From Oscillospiraceae bacterium (GTDB lineage Bacteria > Bacillota > Clostridia > Oscillospirales > Acutalibacteraceae): a stretch of 34,638 bases of DNA. Positions 8,836-16,564 of the stretch are shown here, in pieces. The notes under the pieces are model-generated. The model worked only from the letters and a program-made list of their open reading frames with translations, made no database searches and was not told where the DNA came from. The stretch's first letter is position 1. Every line of letters begins with the position of its first letter. A program made the translations under genes and the position numbers. Location: the NCBI GenBank assembly GCA_009779495.1, contig WRED01000022.1, positions 1-34,638 of the forward strand. The letters are read 5' to 3'.

Positions 8836-10332
8836 TGTTCCATCCCATGTAGATACATTCGTCGATTTCATCTCATGCTCGTCAAACCAATGCGTCGTCA
8901 CGCACTTCGTCTCCGTGTAAAACCTGAATCCGTCCCGCCCAAGCACATGCAAGTCGCCAAAAAACGAATCCTTGTGCCCGCAGAAGGGGAACATGCCCAC
9001 AGGCACGGGTATGCCTACGTTGACGCCGACCATGCCGCCGTGTGTGTGCCGCGCGAACTCGCGGGCATAGTAACCGTTTTGCGTGTAGATCACGGAGCCG
9101 TTGGCAAAGGGACTTTCGTTCATGAGCGCAAGACCCTCGTCAAAGTCTCTGACGCGCTTGACGCAGAGCACCGGTCCGAAGATTTCCTGCGTGCCGACGG
9201 TCATTTCCCGCGTGACCTTATCAAGAATCGTCGGGCCTAAATAGAAGCCGTTTTCATAGCCCGGAACTGTGATAGAACGGCCGTCGAGCACAAGCTCCGC
9301 GCCCTCATCGAGACCCTTGTTGATCCAGTCGATGACGCTTCGGCGATGAGCGGCGGAGTAAACGGGGCCGAGCTTCGTCGTTTTATCATACGCCGGGCCG
9401 ACCTTGAGCCCCTCGGCGATCGTCTTGATTTTCGCGATAAGCTGATCGGCGGCGGACTCCTGCGCCACGACGACGGGCAGCGCCATGCAGCGCTCGCCCG
9501 CGCAGCCGTAAGCCGCGTTGACGATGCCGGCGGCCGTGCGGTCTATCGCGGCGTCCTCCAAAACAAGAGCGTGGTTCTTCGCCTCGCAGAGGGCCTGGAC
9601 GCGCTTTCCGGCTTCGGCCGCGGTCCTGTACACGTACTTGCCGACGGAGGTCGAGCCGACGAAAGATACGCCTTTTATCGCGGGATTCGTCAGCAGCTCT
9701 TTGTTCACCGTCCTGTCGCAGGTGACGACGTTGAGAACGCCGTCGGGCAATCCGGCTTCGCGGTACAGCTCGCAGATGCGCATTGCCGTCATGGGCGTCG
9801 CGCCCGCCAGCTTGAGCACCATCGTGTTGCCGCAGGCGATACACATGGGAGCCATCCAGCCCATGGGAATCATCGCCGGAAAATTGAACGGCGCCATGCC
9901 CGTGAACACGCCCAGCGGCTCGCGGTAGGTGACGGAATCGTAACCCGTCGACGCGTCCATCAGCGACTCGCCCTGCATGAGTGTCGGAAGATTGCAGGCA
10001 AGCTCCGTGCCCTCCTGCGCCTTGAGGACGTCGCCCATGGCCTCATCCCAGCATTTTCCGTGCTCGCGGGCGCAGATCATGGTCAGCTCGTCCATGTGCT
10101 CGGCGAGCAGGCCGCGCAGCTTATACAGGACCGCGGCTCGCTTAAGCACGGGCACGCAGCTCCAGGATTTATACGCTTCCTGTGCGTTCGCTATGACGGC
10201 GCGAACCTCGTCCAAGGTGATTTTCGGGCTTTTCGCGATAAGCTCACCTGTGCTTGGATCGAAAACGTCGTAGAAGTCCGTGGACTTTGACTCGATGAAC
10301 TGATTGTTTGTGAAGTACCTTAGAATTTCCAT
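8830..10332 (-). CDS. iolA: Methylmalonate/malonate-semialdehyde dehydrogenase (CoA-acylating)
   Basis: NAD-dependent, CoA-acylating aldehyde dehydrogenase that converts malonate semialdehyde to acetyl-CoA and CO2 at the end of the myo-inositol pathway; the same family (MmsA) acts in valine catabolism. The 500-residue length fits the family. The MMSDH-type active-site motif GCAGERCMALP is at 276-286 with nucleophile Cys282, and the family's GVSFVGSTSVGKYV segment is at 221-234. Placement with iolB, iolD and iolE favours the inositol role. The ATG follows AAAGGAAATG. Confidence 0.93.
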   Translation of the reverse strand: MEILRYFTNNQFIESKSTDFYDVFDPSTGELIAKSPKITLDEVRAVIANAQEAYKSWSCVPVLKRAAVLYKLRGLLAEHMDELTMICAREHGKCWDEAMGDVLKAQEGTELACNLPTLMQGESLMDASTGYDSVTYREPLGVFTGMAPFNFPAMIPMGWMAPMCIACGNTMVLKLAGATPMTAMRICELYREAGLPDGVLNVVTCDRTVNKELLTNPAIKGVSFVGSTSVGKYVYRTAAEAGKRVQALCEAKNHALVLEDAAIDRTAAGIVNAAYGCAGERCMALPVVVAQESAADQLIAKIKTIAEGLKVGPAYDKTTKLGPVYSAAHRRSVIDWINKGLDEGAELVLDGRSITVPGYENGFYLGPTILDKVTREMTVGTQEIFGPVLCVKRVRDFDEGLALMNESPFANGSVIYTQNGYYAREFARHTHGGMVGVNVGIPVPVGMFPFCGHKDSFFGDLHVLGRDGFRFYTETKCVTTHWFDEHEMKSTNVSTWDGTI

Positions 10333-10365
10333 TATGAAACATTTCCTTTCGATATAAATGGATTC

Positions 10366-10719
10366 TCATTCCTTTTCACTGTGCCCGTATGCCAACGTCA
10401 AAATCAAATCGGCTATTTGCTTTTTAGAGTCTTCTATCAGATTGACGCATACGCTTCTCCCTTTTGCGCCTGACATGAGCGTGACATGGCATTCATGTGT
10501 TAACCGGTCGATCAGCAGCATCTTTTGCGTTGCGTCCCTGCAACCCGGCCATTTTTCCACGAAATCGTCAAATATGGGCTGGGCACGGTGCGCGGGCATG
10601 TTGTTCACGTTGAAGCTACGTCGGTATTCGCGGTATGTGTAACAATAACCGCATTCACAGCGGGTGACAGAGGCGTATCCCGTCGCGGTTAAAACAGCGT
10701 CGCAATGATGACAGAGCAT
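10366..10719 (-). pseudogene. C-terminal fragment: zinc-ribbon protein
   Basis: A 117-residue reading frame with a zinc-ribbon-like Cys pattern at its start (CHHC, then CECGYC) followed by a basic, conserved-looking segment (CYTYREYRRSFN, DRLTHECHVTLMSGAKGR, QIADLILTLAYG). The frame has an in-frame TGA just two codons before its ATG and no good ribosome-binding site. It overlaps the end of the preceding frame by 65 bp. From memory, similar segments form the C-terminus of longer clostridial proteins that start with a DUF3788-like domain, as the neighbouring frame does. I therefore read the pair as one gene broken by an internal deletion. It could instead be a genuine small zinc-ribbon gene. 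Confidence 0.45.
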
Positions 10720-10876
10720 ACGGGTTCAAAAGAGAGAGCGCTTCCTTGGACTGCCTGCGCATTTCCTGATCGAATAATAAAAATAAATCACGGATGTGAG
10801 GCTGCAAAAACGCCAGCAGCTCATCATAAGACGGTTTTGTTTTTTTAGAGTATTTATCTTTCCATTCCATATACAT
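10655..10876 (-). pseudogene. N-terminal fragment: DUF3788-like protein
   Basis: A frame of about 73 residues starting at the ATG at 10876 (AAAGGGT upstream). It begins EWKDKYSKKTKPSYDELLAF, which resembles the N-terminus of DUF3788-family proteins, and then loses similarity after about residue 40. In the next reading frame the sequence continues as a zinc-ribbon C-terminal fragment. It sits between iolE and iolA. The whole 10.37-10.88 kb stretch looks like the remnant of one longer gene of unknown function. Confidence 0.4.
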
Positions 10877-10897
10877 TTTTACCCTTTTACGGGGCAA

Positions 10898-11791
10898 TTA
10901 AATCCCTGCCGTCTCGCGGATATATTCCCGGGCCACTTTCGCGTACTTGAACGGGTTCGCTATCGCGGGATCCTGCTCCGCCTCGACGAGCAGCCAGCCC
11001 TCATACCCGGCCTTGTCCAGAACTTCAAACACGGGCGCGAAGTCGATTACGCCGTCGCCGGGAACTGTGAACGCCCCCAGCCTTACGCCCTTTAAGAAGC
11101 TAAGGCGTTCGGTTTTCACGCGGGCGACTGTTTCGGGGCGGATGTCCTTGAGGTGGACATGCTTTATGCGGCTGACATATTTGTTCAAAACGCACATATA
11201 ATCCTCGCCGCAGTAGGCCAAGTGACCTGTGTCGAAGAGCAGGAACACACTTTCACTGTCCGTGAGCGCCATGAGCATGTCGATCTCCTCGGCGGTCTGG
11301 ACGACGGTGCCCATGTGGTGGTGGTACGTCATGGTGATGCCGTATTCCTTCGCGATTTTCCCAAGCTTCGACAAGCCGTCGGCCAGCGTTTTCCATTCGC
11401 CGCTGTTCATAACGTACTTGTTTTCAAAGACGGGCGTTTCCATCTGGCCCTGAATGCTGTGGCTCTGCTCCGACACGCCGATACGCTTCGCGCCGACGGC
11501 CTGCAAAAACGCGCAGTTTTCGCGGAAATCAGCCTCGACCTCCGCAAACGGCTTCGTTAAAATGAAAGAGGAGAACCAGCGGTTTGCGATTTTCAGACCG
11601 CGAAGCTCCAGCTTTTCCAGCAGCTTTAGCACGTCTTTCGGATATTTGTTGCCGATCTCGCAGCCCTGATAGCCCGCCAGAGCCATCTCCGAAACGCACT
11701 GCTCAAAGGTGATTTCGCCGCCTAAGTCGGGCATGTCATCGTTTGTCCAGCCGATGGGGGCGATGCCGAGGGATATTTTTTTTGTGTTCAT
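10898..11791 (-). CDS. iolE: myo-Inosose-2 dehydratase
   Basis: Dehydrates 2-keto-myo-inositol to 3D-(3,5/4)-trihydroxycyclohexane-1,2-dione, the substrate of IolD. The 297-residue protein begins KKISLGIAPIGWTNDD, the typical IolE start, and has the xylose-isomerase-like TIM-barrel features DTGHLAYCGED and HVHLKDI expected to bind the metal. The reading frame stays open for 31 more codons upstream, but that part is the translated palindromic repeat (PPLQGEVARSAGGV). I placed the start at the ATG at 11791, which has GGAGTGG upstream. The gene follows iolD across a palindromic repeat. Confidence 0.95.
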   Translation of the reverse strand: MNTKKISLGIAPIGWTNDDMPDLGGEITFEQCVSEMALAGYQGCEIGNKYPKDVLKLLEKLELRGLKIANRWFSSFILTKPFAEVEADFRENCAFLQAVGAKRIGVSEQSHSIQGQMETPVFENKYVMNSGEWKTLADGLSKLGKIAKEYGITMTYHHHMGTVVQTAEEIDMLMALTDSESVFLLFDTGHLAYCGEDYMCVLNKYVSRIKHVHLKDIRPETVARVKTERLSFLKGVRLGAFTVPGDGVIDFAPVFEVLDKAGYEGWLLVEAEQDPAIANPFKYAKVAREYIRETAGI

Positions 11792-11834
11792 TATATTACC
11801 ACTCCATTTTTTATTGTGCGATTTTTTTCGTCTG

Positions 11835-11946
11835 ACCCCTCCGGCACTGCGTGCCACCTCCCCTTGCAGGGGAGGTCTTGGCAATTACACCTCACGTTCC
11901 CAAGCCTCCCCTGCAAGGGGAGGTGGCGCGAAGCGCCGGAGGGGTT
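11835..11946. repeat. Nested palindromic repeat, copy 1 (between iolD and iolE)
   Basis: About 112 bp with two arms: ACCCCTCCGGCACTGCGTG at the left and GCGCCGGAGGGGTT at the right. Each arm also contains its own small hairpins, such as GGCAC-TGC-GTGCC and CCTCCCCT-TGC-AGGGGAGG. It lies in the iolD-iolE gap, so it would be transcribed as a stable RNA structure within the iol message. It is related to the copies at 15.2 and 18.7 kb. Confidence 0.85.
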
Positions 11947-11961
11947 GCGCTATTGCAAAAT

Positions 11962-13899
11962 CTAATACGCCCGCGCTTCCTCCAGCTTTTCCCGCTTCGT
12001 CTGCGCCGTTTCGCTCATCCTGTCATTGCGCGGCAGCTCCGAGCACCCCGTATTCCACCATCCGCCGTAGCCGTCCGTCATGGTTTTCGGCAACGTTTTG
12101 ATGTCAATGAGCACGGGCTTTGCCTGCTTCAAGCTGTCGGCTAAAGCCGTTTTAAGCTCGTCAAGCGTCCTCGCGGTGTAGGCAGCGAAGCCGTAGCCGC
12201 GCGCGCACATGGCGTAGTCGATGTTCATGAACGTTCCCTCGCGTATGGGCGCGCCGCCTGAGCGAAAGCGCGACTCCGTACAAAGCGCGTCAACGCCCGA
12301 GCCCATTTGCAGGTTGTTGATGCAGCCGAAGGACGCGTTGTCGAACAGCAGGACGTTGATCTTCACGCCCTCCTGAATTGCGGTGAGCATTTCAGAGTGC
12401 AGCATGTTGTACGAGCCGTCGCCGACCAGCGCGTAGACCTCCCTGCCGGGACAGGCTAACGCGGCGCCGAACGCGCCCGCGATCTCATAGCCCATGCAGG
12501 AGTAGCCGTACTCCATGTTGTATGAGCCGACGGCGTCCGTCGTCCACATGCGCTGGAGACAGCCGGGGAGCGAGCCGGACGCGCCCACGACCACCGCGTC
12601 CGCCGGGATCATCTCTCGGATCACGCCGATAGCCGCCGTCTGGCAGATATCGCCGCCCGTGGCTTCCCTGAAGCGTTCAAGGGAGTCAGGCATGCGATTC
12701 TTGTTTTCGGGAACGAAGTTAGCTCCCGTATATTCGAGCGAGGTCAGCCGCGCCATTTCATCGGTCCAGACCTGTTTCGCGTTTTCGATTTCGTTTGTGT
12801 ACGCGCTTTTGTAGCCGCCGAGGCATTTATCCAGTGCTTTCAGCCCTTCCGCCGCGTCCGCGACCATATGAATGCTGTCGAGCTTGGCGGCGTGGAACCT
12901 GCTTGCGTTGATCGCCGCGACTTTCGCGCCCGCGTACAGCCACTTGGACGAAGTGGTGAAGTCGGAAAAGCGCGTGCCCACGCCGATGATCAGATCAGCG
13001 TCTTTGGCGATTATGTTCGCGCTCGCGTTGCCCGTGGCGCCGATACCGCCCAGATTCAGCGGGTGACTCGACTCCACGGCGCTTTTTCCCGCCTGCGTTT
13101 CGGCAAACGGGACGTTATATTTCTCGCAAAACGCCTTGATTTCAACCCCGGCCATGCTGTAGCGCGCTCCGCCGCCGATGATGAGCAGCGGCTTTTTTGC
13201 GGCGCGGACAGCCTCGGCAACCTGCTCCACCTCGTAGCCGCAAGGGATCTGACGGAGGATGAAGTGGACGCGCTTTCTGAAAAATTCGGCGGGATAGTCG
13301 TACGCTTCTCCCTGCACGTCCTGGCAAAGCGCGATAGCCGCCGCGCCCGTGTGAGCCGGATCGGTCAAAACGCGCATGGCGTTTGTCAGCGACGACATGA
13401 TCATCTCGGGGCGTGTCACGCGGTCAAAAAAGCGCGACACCGGCCTGAACGCGTCGTTGGTCGTGACCGTCATGTCATACGGCTGCTCGACCTGTTGCAA
13501 GACTGGGTCAGGCTGGCGCGTGGCAAAAGTATCGCCCATGAAAAGCAGGAGCGGCAGGTTGTTGACCGTCGCGGTCGCGGCGGCCGTGACCATGTTGGCG
13601 GCTCCCGGCCCGATGGACGACATGCAGGGGATGATCTTCATGCGTTCGTGCATTTTGGCGTAGGAAATCGCGGTCTGAGCCATGCCCTGCTCGTTTTTGC
13701 CCTGCATTACCTTGATAGAATGCGCGACCTGGGACAGCGCCTCGCCCACGCCCAGCACGCAGCCGTGGCCGAAGAGGGCGTAAAAGCTTTCAACAAACTT
13801 GCTTTCGATTATTTGGCCGTCCTTTTCGATGGCGGCGTACTGATTGTCGAGGTAGCGGACGATGGCTTCGCCCATGGTCAGGCGGATTTTGTTTTGCAT
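11962..13899 (-). CDS. iolD: 3D-(3,5/4)-trihydroxycyclohexane-1,2-dione hydrolase
   Basis: Thiamine-diphosphate-dependent ring-opening enzyme of myo-inositol catabolism, producing 5-deoxy-glucuronate. The 645-residue length matches IolD. The ThDP/Mg motif is at 493-521 (GDGSYNMLHSEM followed by LLFDN). The N-terminal pyrimidine-binding domain contains FGHGCVLGVGEAL with a short active-site region, and the central domain has GVGTRFSDFTTSS. The ATG at 13899 is preceded by GTGAGG. It is followed by a palindromic repeat and then iolE, and its product feeds the IolB reaction. Confidence 0.96.
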   Translation of the reverse strand: MQNKIRLTMGEAIVRYLDNQYAAIEKDGQIIESKFVESFYALFGHGCVLGVGEALSQVAHSIKVMQGKNEQGMAQTAISYAKMHERMKIIPCMSSIGPGAANMVTAAATATVNNLPLLLFMGDTFATRQPDPVLQQVEQPYDMTVTTNDAFRPVSRFFDRVTRPEMIMSSLTNAMRVLTDPAHTGAAAIALCQDVQGEAYDYPAEFFRKRVHFILRQIPCGYEVEQVAEAVRAAKKPLLIIGGGARYSMAGVEIKAFCEKYNVPFAETQAGKSAVESSHPLNLGGIGATGNASANIIAKDADLIIGVGTRFSDFTTSSKWLYAGAKVAAINASRFHAAKLDSIHMVADAAEGLKALDKCLGGYKSAYTNEIENAKQVWTDEMARLTSLEYTGANFVPENKNRMPDSLERFREATGGDICQTAAIGVIREMIPADAVVVGASGSLPGCLQRMWTTDAVGSYNMEYGYSCMGYEIAGAFGAALACPGREVYALVGDGSYNMLHSEMLTAIQEGVKINVLLFDNASFGCINNLQMGSGVDALCTESRFRSGGAPIREGTFMNIDYAMCARGYGFAAYTARTLDELKTALADSLKQAKPVLIDIKTLPKTMTDGYGGWWNTGCSELPRNDRMSETAQTKREKLEEARAY

Positions 13900-13909
13900 G
13901 TGTAAAACC

Positions 13910-14248
13910 TCACAATAATAATTTTAAACGCTCAACATAAGTAGTTATTTCTTTAATGTTTTGCTCCGTTTTCAAATTATCTCTCGCGTATTTAAGAATA
14001 GGTCTTATTGATGACAGAGAGCCGTCAAACAAGTCGTTCATCCAAGCGTACTTAGGTAATATCCAAAAATGAAAATGTCCGCGCTCTTCTTGAATTAAAG
14101 TACATTCTGTAATATCGTTGAATGACAAAAGAACTCTTCTCGCATTGTAAACCAACTCGAAAAATTCTAATGCCTGTGATTTTGCAAACTGAGCAATAGA
14201 CTTTATATGTTGCTTAGACGCAATAATTAAAAATCCCTTTATCGGCAC
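13910..14248 (-). pseudogene. HIT-family hydrolase fragment
   Basis: A 112-residue frame with a clear histidine-triad motif GHFHFWILP and the flanking ITECTLIQEERGHFH and PKYAWMNDLF segments seen in HIT-type nucleotide hydrolases. The N-terminal part of the HIT fold is missing: the frame starts at a GTG immediately preceded by an in-frame TAA, and the first residues (PIKGFLIIASKQH) match what is normally the interior of the domain. The DNA is visibly richer in A and T than the flanking iol genes. It separates iolB from iolD. I read it as a truncated, probably acquired gene; a short functional protein cannot be excluded. Confidence 0.5.
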
Positions 14249-14250
14249 TT

Positions 14251-14280
14251 AAGGGATGACAATAAATCTTTCACGCTATA
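14251..14280. repeat. Short dispersed repeat, copy A
   Basis: A 30-bp stretch (AAGGGATGACAATAAATCTT followed by TCACGCTATA) that matches 25218-25247 with three differences plus a terminal mismatch. It lies at the truncated 5' edge of the HIT fragment. The bases ATCCCTT just to its left can pair with AAGGGAT, giving a 7-bp stem only in this copy. Confidence 0.6.
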
Positions 14281-14340
14281 CCTCATATTATATAAATTGT
14301 CTGCGCTGTCTGACAAACAATAACTCTCCTCTTTCCTCTC

Positions 14341-15108
14341 TCAACGCTCATCTTCATTCAGCCACGTGTACCGCAGATCATCGACTCTCTCCGTCCACGG
14401 CACGCCGTCAAGGTGCCGTATCATCCACACGTTGTACATCGGATATCCCGGCGCGGTGACCTGCGGATGGTTATACCCGCCCGGGAAACAGCCGCAACTG
14501 CCGTCCTTTACCGTATGCGCCTCGTCGCCGATGAAGCACGCGCCGAAGCCCTCCGGCCGCTCGAACCTGTAATAATACACCTCCGGCTGCGGGTGACTGT
14601 GCGGGATATAGCTCCACCAGCGCCCCTGCCGCGCGTAGACCTCGCCGATGACCATGTTGGAGTAGGGCGCGCTGTTATAGTCGAACACGGTCACGACGTC
14701 ACGCACGGCCGTGTTCTCCCACTTGCCCTCGCAGGAGACGAAGCTTGTGCAGTCCTCGGGACGGTACAGCTTCGACGGGAACGCGCGGTCGTTTTCGGTG
14801 CTCTGCACGATGATTTCGCTGTCCTCGTCGGCTGTCAGAGTAACCGAGACGCCTTTCGCCACATGCAGGCAAGTCGGCCCGTGTGAAAAGAATCCGGGCC
14901 GCACGGCCTTTTCCGTGTTTTCGTCCCAGGCAAACGTAACCGCGCCCCGGACGAGCAAAACAGCCGTCTCTTCCATGTAATGCAGGAAAGTTTTGCTGCC
15001 GCCGCGTTTCAGGCGGTAGACCGCGATGTTCATCAGCATGTCGCTGTTGACGCCGCCGACCTCGGAAAGCGTTTTTTTGCCGTTTATGAATTCCGGATAG
15101 AAAAACAA
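14341..15108 (-). CDS. iolB: 5-Deoxy-glucuronate isomerase
   Basis: Cupin-type isomerase that converts 5-deoxy-glucuronate to 5-dehydro-2-deoxy-gluconate in inositol catabolism. The bicupin fold is visible: YMEETAVLLVRGAVTF in the first half, and IPHSHPQPEVYYYRFERPEGFG with metal-binding His/Glu residues in the second, followed by the conserved GCFPGGYNHPQVTAPGYPMY end. No ATG fits well. I chose the TTG at 15106-15108 because AGGGGAGG lies 9 bases upstream, giving about 255 residues, close to the family length. The longer frame upstream runs into the flank of a palindromic repeat and is not real coding sequence. Confidence 0.93.
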   Translation of the reverse strand: MFFYPEFINGKKTLSEVGGVNSDMLMNIAVYRLKRGGSKTFLHYMEETAVLLVRGAVTFAWDENTEKAVRPGFFSHGPTCLHVAKGVSVTLTADEDSEIIVQSTENDRAFPSKLYRPEDCTSFVSCEGKWENTAVRDVVTVFDYNSAPYSNMVIGEVYARQGRWWSYIPHSHPQPEVYYYRFERPEGFGACFIGDEAHTVKDGSCGCFPGGYNHPQVTAPGYPMYNVWMIRHLDGVPWTERVDDLRYTWLNEDER

Positions 15109-15141
15109 GATGATTGTCCTCCCCTTATAGCTGATTCCGAA

Positions 15142-15286
15142 AGCTCTTTCAGATTTTTGTATTGACTTTGAATTTCCCAACCCCTCCGGCACTGTGCGCC
15201 TCCTCTCCTTGCAGGGGGAGGCTTGGACGATTCGCAGCCACTGCCTCCCCTATAAGGGGAGGTGGCACGCAGTGCCGGAGGGGTTT
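15142..15286. repeat. Nested palindromic repeat, copy 2, with conserved flank
   Basis: The palindrome (15179-15286) has arms AACCCCTCCGGCACTGTGCG and CGCAGTGCCGGAGGGGTTT with inner hairpins of the CCTCCCC...GGGGAGG type. On its left, 15142-15180 (AGCTCTTTCAGATTTTTGTA onwards) is shared with copy 3 with about 3 mismatches in 39 bases, in opposite orientation. It occupies the gap between the PLP-enzyme gene and iolB. Confidence 0.85.
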
Positions 15287-15288
15287 AA

Positions 15289-16545
15289 CTACTTTGTTTG
15301 CAGCACGCGCTGCGCGGCCAGCATCACGCCCATCTTCGCGCTGTGAAAATTCAGTCCGCCCTGCATCCACACGGCATACGGCTCACGCAGCGGCGCGTCC
15401 GCCGAAAGCTCAATGGACGAGCCCAAAATGAACGCCCCGGCGGCCATGATGACCTTGCTGTCATAGCCCGGCATGTCCCACGGCTCCGGCACGGCGAAAG
15501 CGTCCACCGGCGCGCCGCTCTGTATGCCTCGGCAGAACGCGACGAGGGGTTTTTCTCCGCGCAGCATCAGCGCCTGGATGATATCGAAGCGCGGTTCACT
15601 CCATCGCGGCGTGACCTCATAGCCCATTTCCTCGAACAGGGCCGCCGCAAAAACGGCCGTTTTCAACGCCTCGCCCGTCACGTGCGGGGCATTGAACAGC
15701 CCCATGAGCATCGAGCGCGTCTGCCCCAACGTCGCGCCGACCTCCGCGCCCAGTCCCGGGGTCGTCATGCGGCAGGCGCACAGCTCGACCAAATCCCCGC
15801 GTCCGGCTATGTACCCGCCGTTTTTCGCAAGCCCGCCTCCGGGATTTTTGATCAGCGAACCTGCTACCAGATCCGCGCCGAAGTCTGTCGGCTCACATTT
15901 TTGTACAAATTCACCGTAGCAATTGTCAACCATGGTAATCGCGTCGCTGTGCTTTTTGACGAGCTTCGCGATCTCCCCTATCGTCTCTGCGGACAGGCTC
16001 GGCCGCAGGGCGTATCCCCTCGACCGCTGGACGTATACCAGCCTGACGCGCGTTTTTTTTAGCGTATTTTCGATCCCGTCAAAATCAACGCCGCCGTCTT
16101 TCGCAAGCTCGACCTGCCTGTATTCGACGCCGAAATCCATCAGCGAGCCGCGCCCTTTTGTGCCGCTGATTCCGATGGAGGGCCGAATCGTGTCATAGGG
16201 CGTTCCGGTCACCGACAGCATCACGTCGCCCGGGCGGAGCAGCCCGAACAGCGCGACGGTCAGCGTGTGGGTGCCGCAGGCGAAGCTGTGCCGCACAAGC
16301 GCGGCTTCCGCGCCGACCGACCGCGCGAATACGCGATCCAAAGCCTCGCGCCCCCGGTCGCCGTAGCCATAGCCCGTGCTTTCCGCGAAGTGACTTTCGC
16401 TCACGCCGTTTTCGATGAACGCCGCCAGCACCTTGAGCTGATTATGCTCCGTGATTTTTTCCAAAAACTCAAATTGCGGCTTTATTTTAAGCATCGCCAT
16501 TTCCGACAACCGCTTTATGTCGTCGTCAAGATCGAAGAAATTCAT
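15289..16545 (-). CDS. Aluminium resistance / methionine gamma-lyase family PLP enzyme
   Basis: A 418-residue fold-type I PLP enzyme of the YnbB ('aluminium resistance protein') group within the Cys/Met metabolism family. Diagnostic segments are ESTGYGYGDRGREALD (55-70), the PLP-pyridine Asp in VDNCYGEF (D207), and the Schiff-base lysine in GSLIKNPGGG (K233). The ATG at 16545 has GGGAGTG 7 bases upstream; the frame upstream of it is not coding. The physiological substrate in this family is not well settled. In many Firmicutes the gene neighbours glnR or miaA, but here it sits between an M42 peptidase and the iol genes. Confidence 0.9.
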   Translation of the reverse strand: MNFFDLDDDIKRLSEMAMLKIKPQFEFLEKITEHNQLKVLAAFIENGVSESHFAESTGYGYGDRGREALDRVFARSVGAEAALVRHSFACGTHTLTVALFGLLRPGDVMLSVTGTPYDTIRPSIGISGTKGRGSLMDFGVEYRQVELAKDGGVDFDGIENTLKKTRVRLVYVQRSRGYALRPSLSAETIGEIAKLVKKHSDAITMVDNCYGEFVQKCEPTDFGADLVAGSLIKNPGGGLAKNGGYIAGRGDLVELCACRMTTPGLGAEVGATLGQTRSMLMGLFNAPHVTGEALKTAVFAAALFEEMGYEVTPRWSEPRFDIIQALMLRGEKPLVAFCRGIQSGAPVDAFAVPEPWDMPGYDSKVIMAAGAFILGSSIELSADAPLREPYAVWMQGGLNFHSAKMGVMLAAQRVLQTK

Positions 16546-16564
16546 CGGTAAACACTCCCATTGA

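Noticed and set aside
9346-10290. Long plus-strand frame (314 codons) opposite iolA
   Set aside because: It is antisense to a gene with a complete set of aldehyde-dehydrogenase motifs, is rich in Arg/His/Ala as expected for a shadow of G/C-biased codons, and has no ribosome-binding site.
11835-11946. Rho-independent terminator after iolD
   Set aside because: The stem is strong, but the element has no U-tract at its end, is present in three places and is better explained as a dispersed repeat.
11851-12144. Frames containing PLQGEVARSAGGV at 11.85, 15.15 and 18.66 kb
   Set aside because: These are translations of the palindromic repeat family, not genes.
12868-13905. Long plus-strand frame (345 codons) opposite iolD
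   Set aside because: It mirrors the strong iolD coding pattern; its composition (Arg, Val, Ala, His) and lack of any family motif mark it as a shadow.
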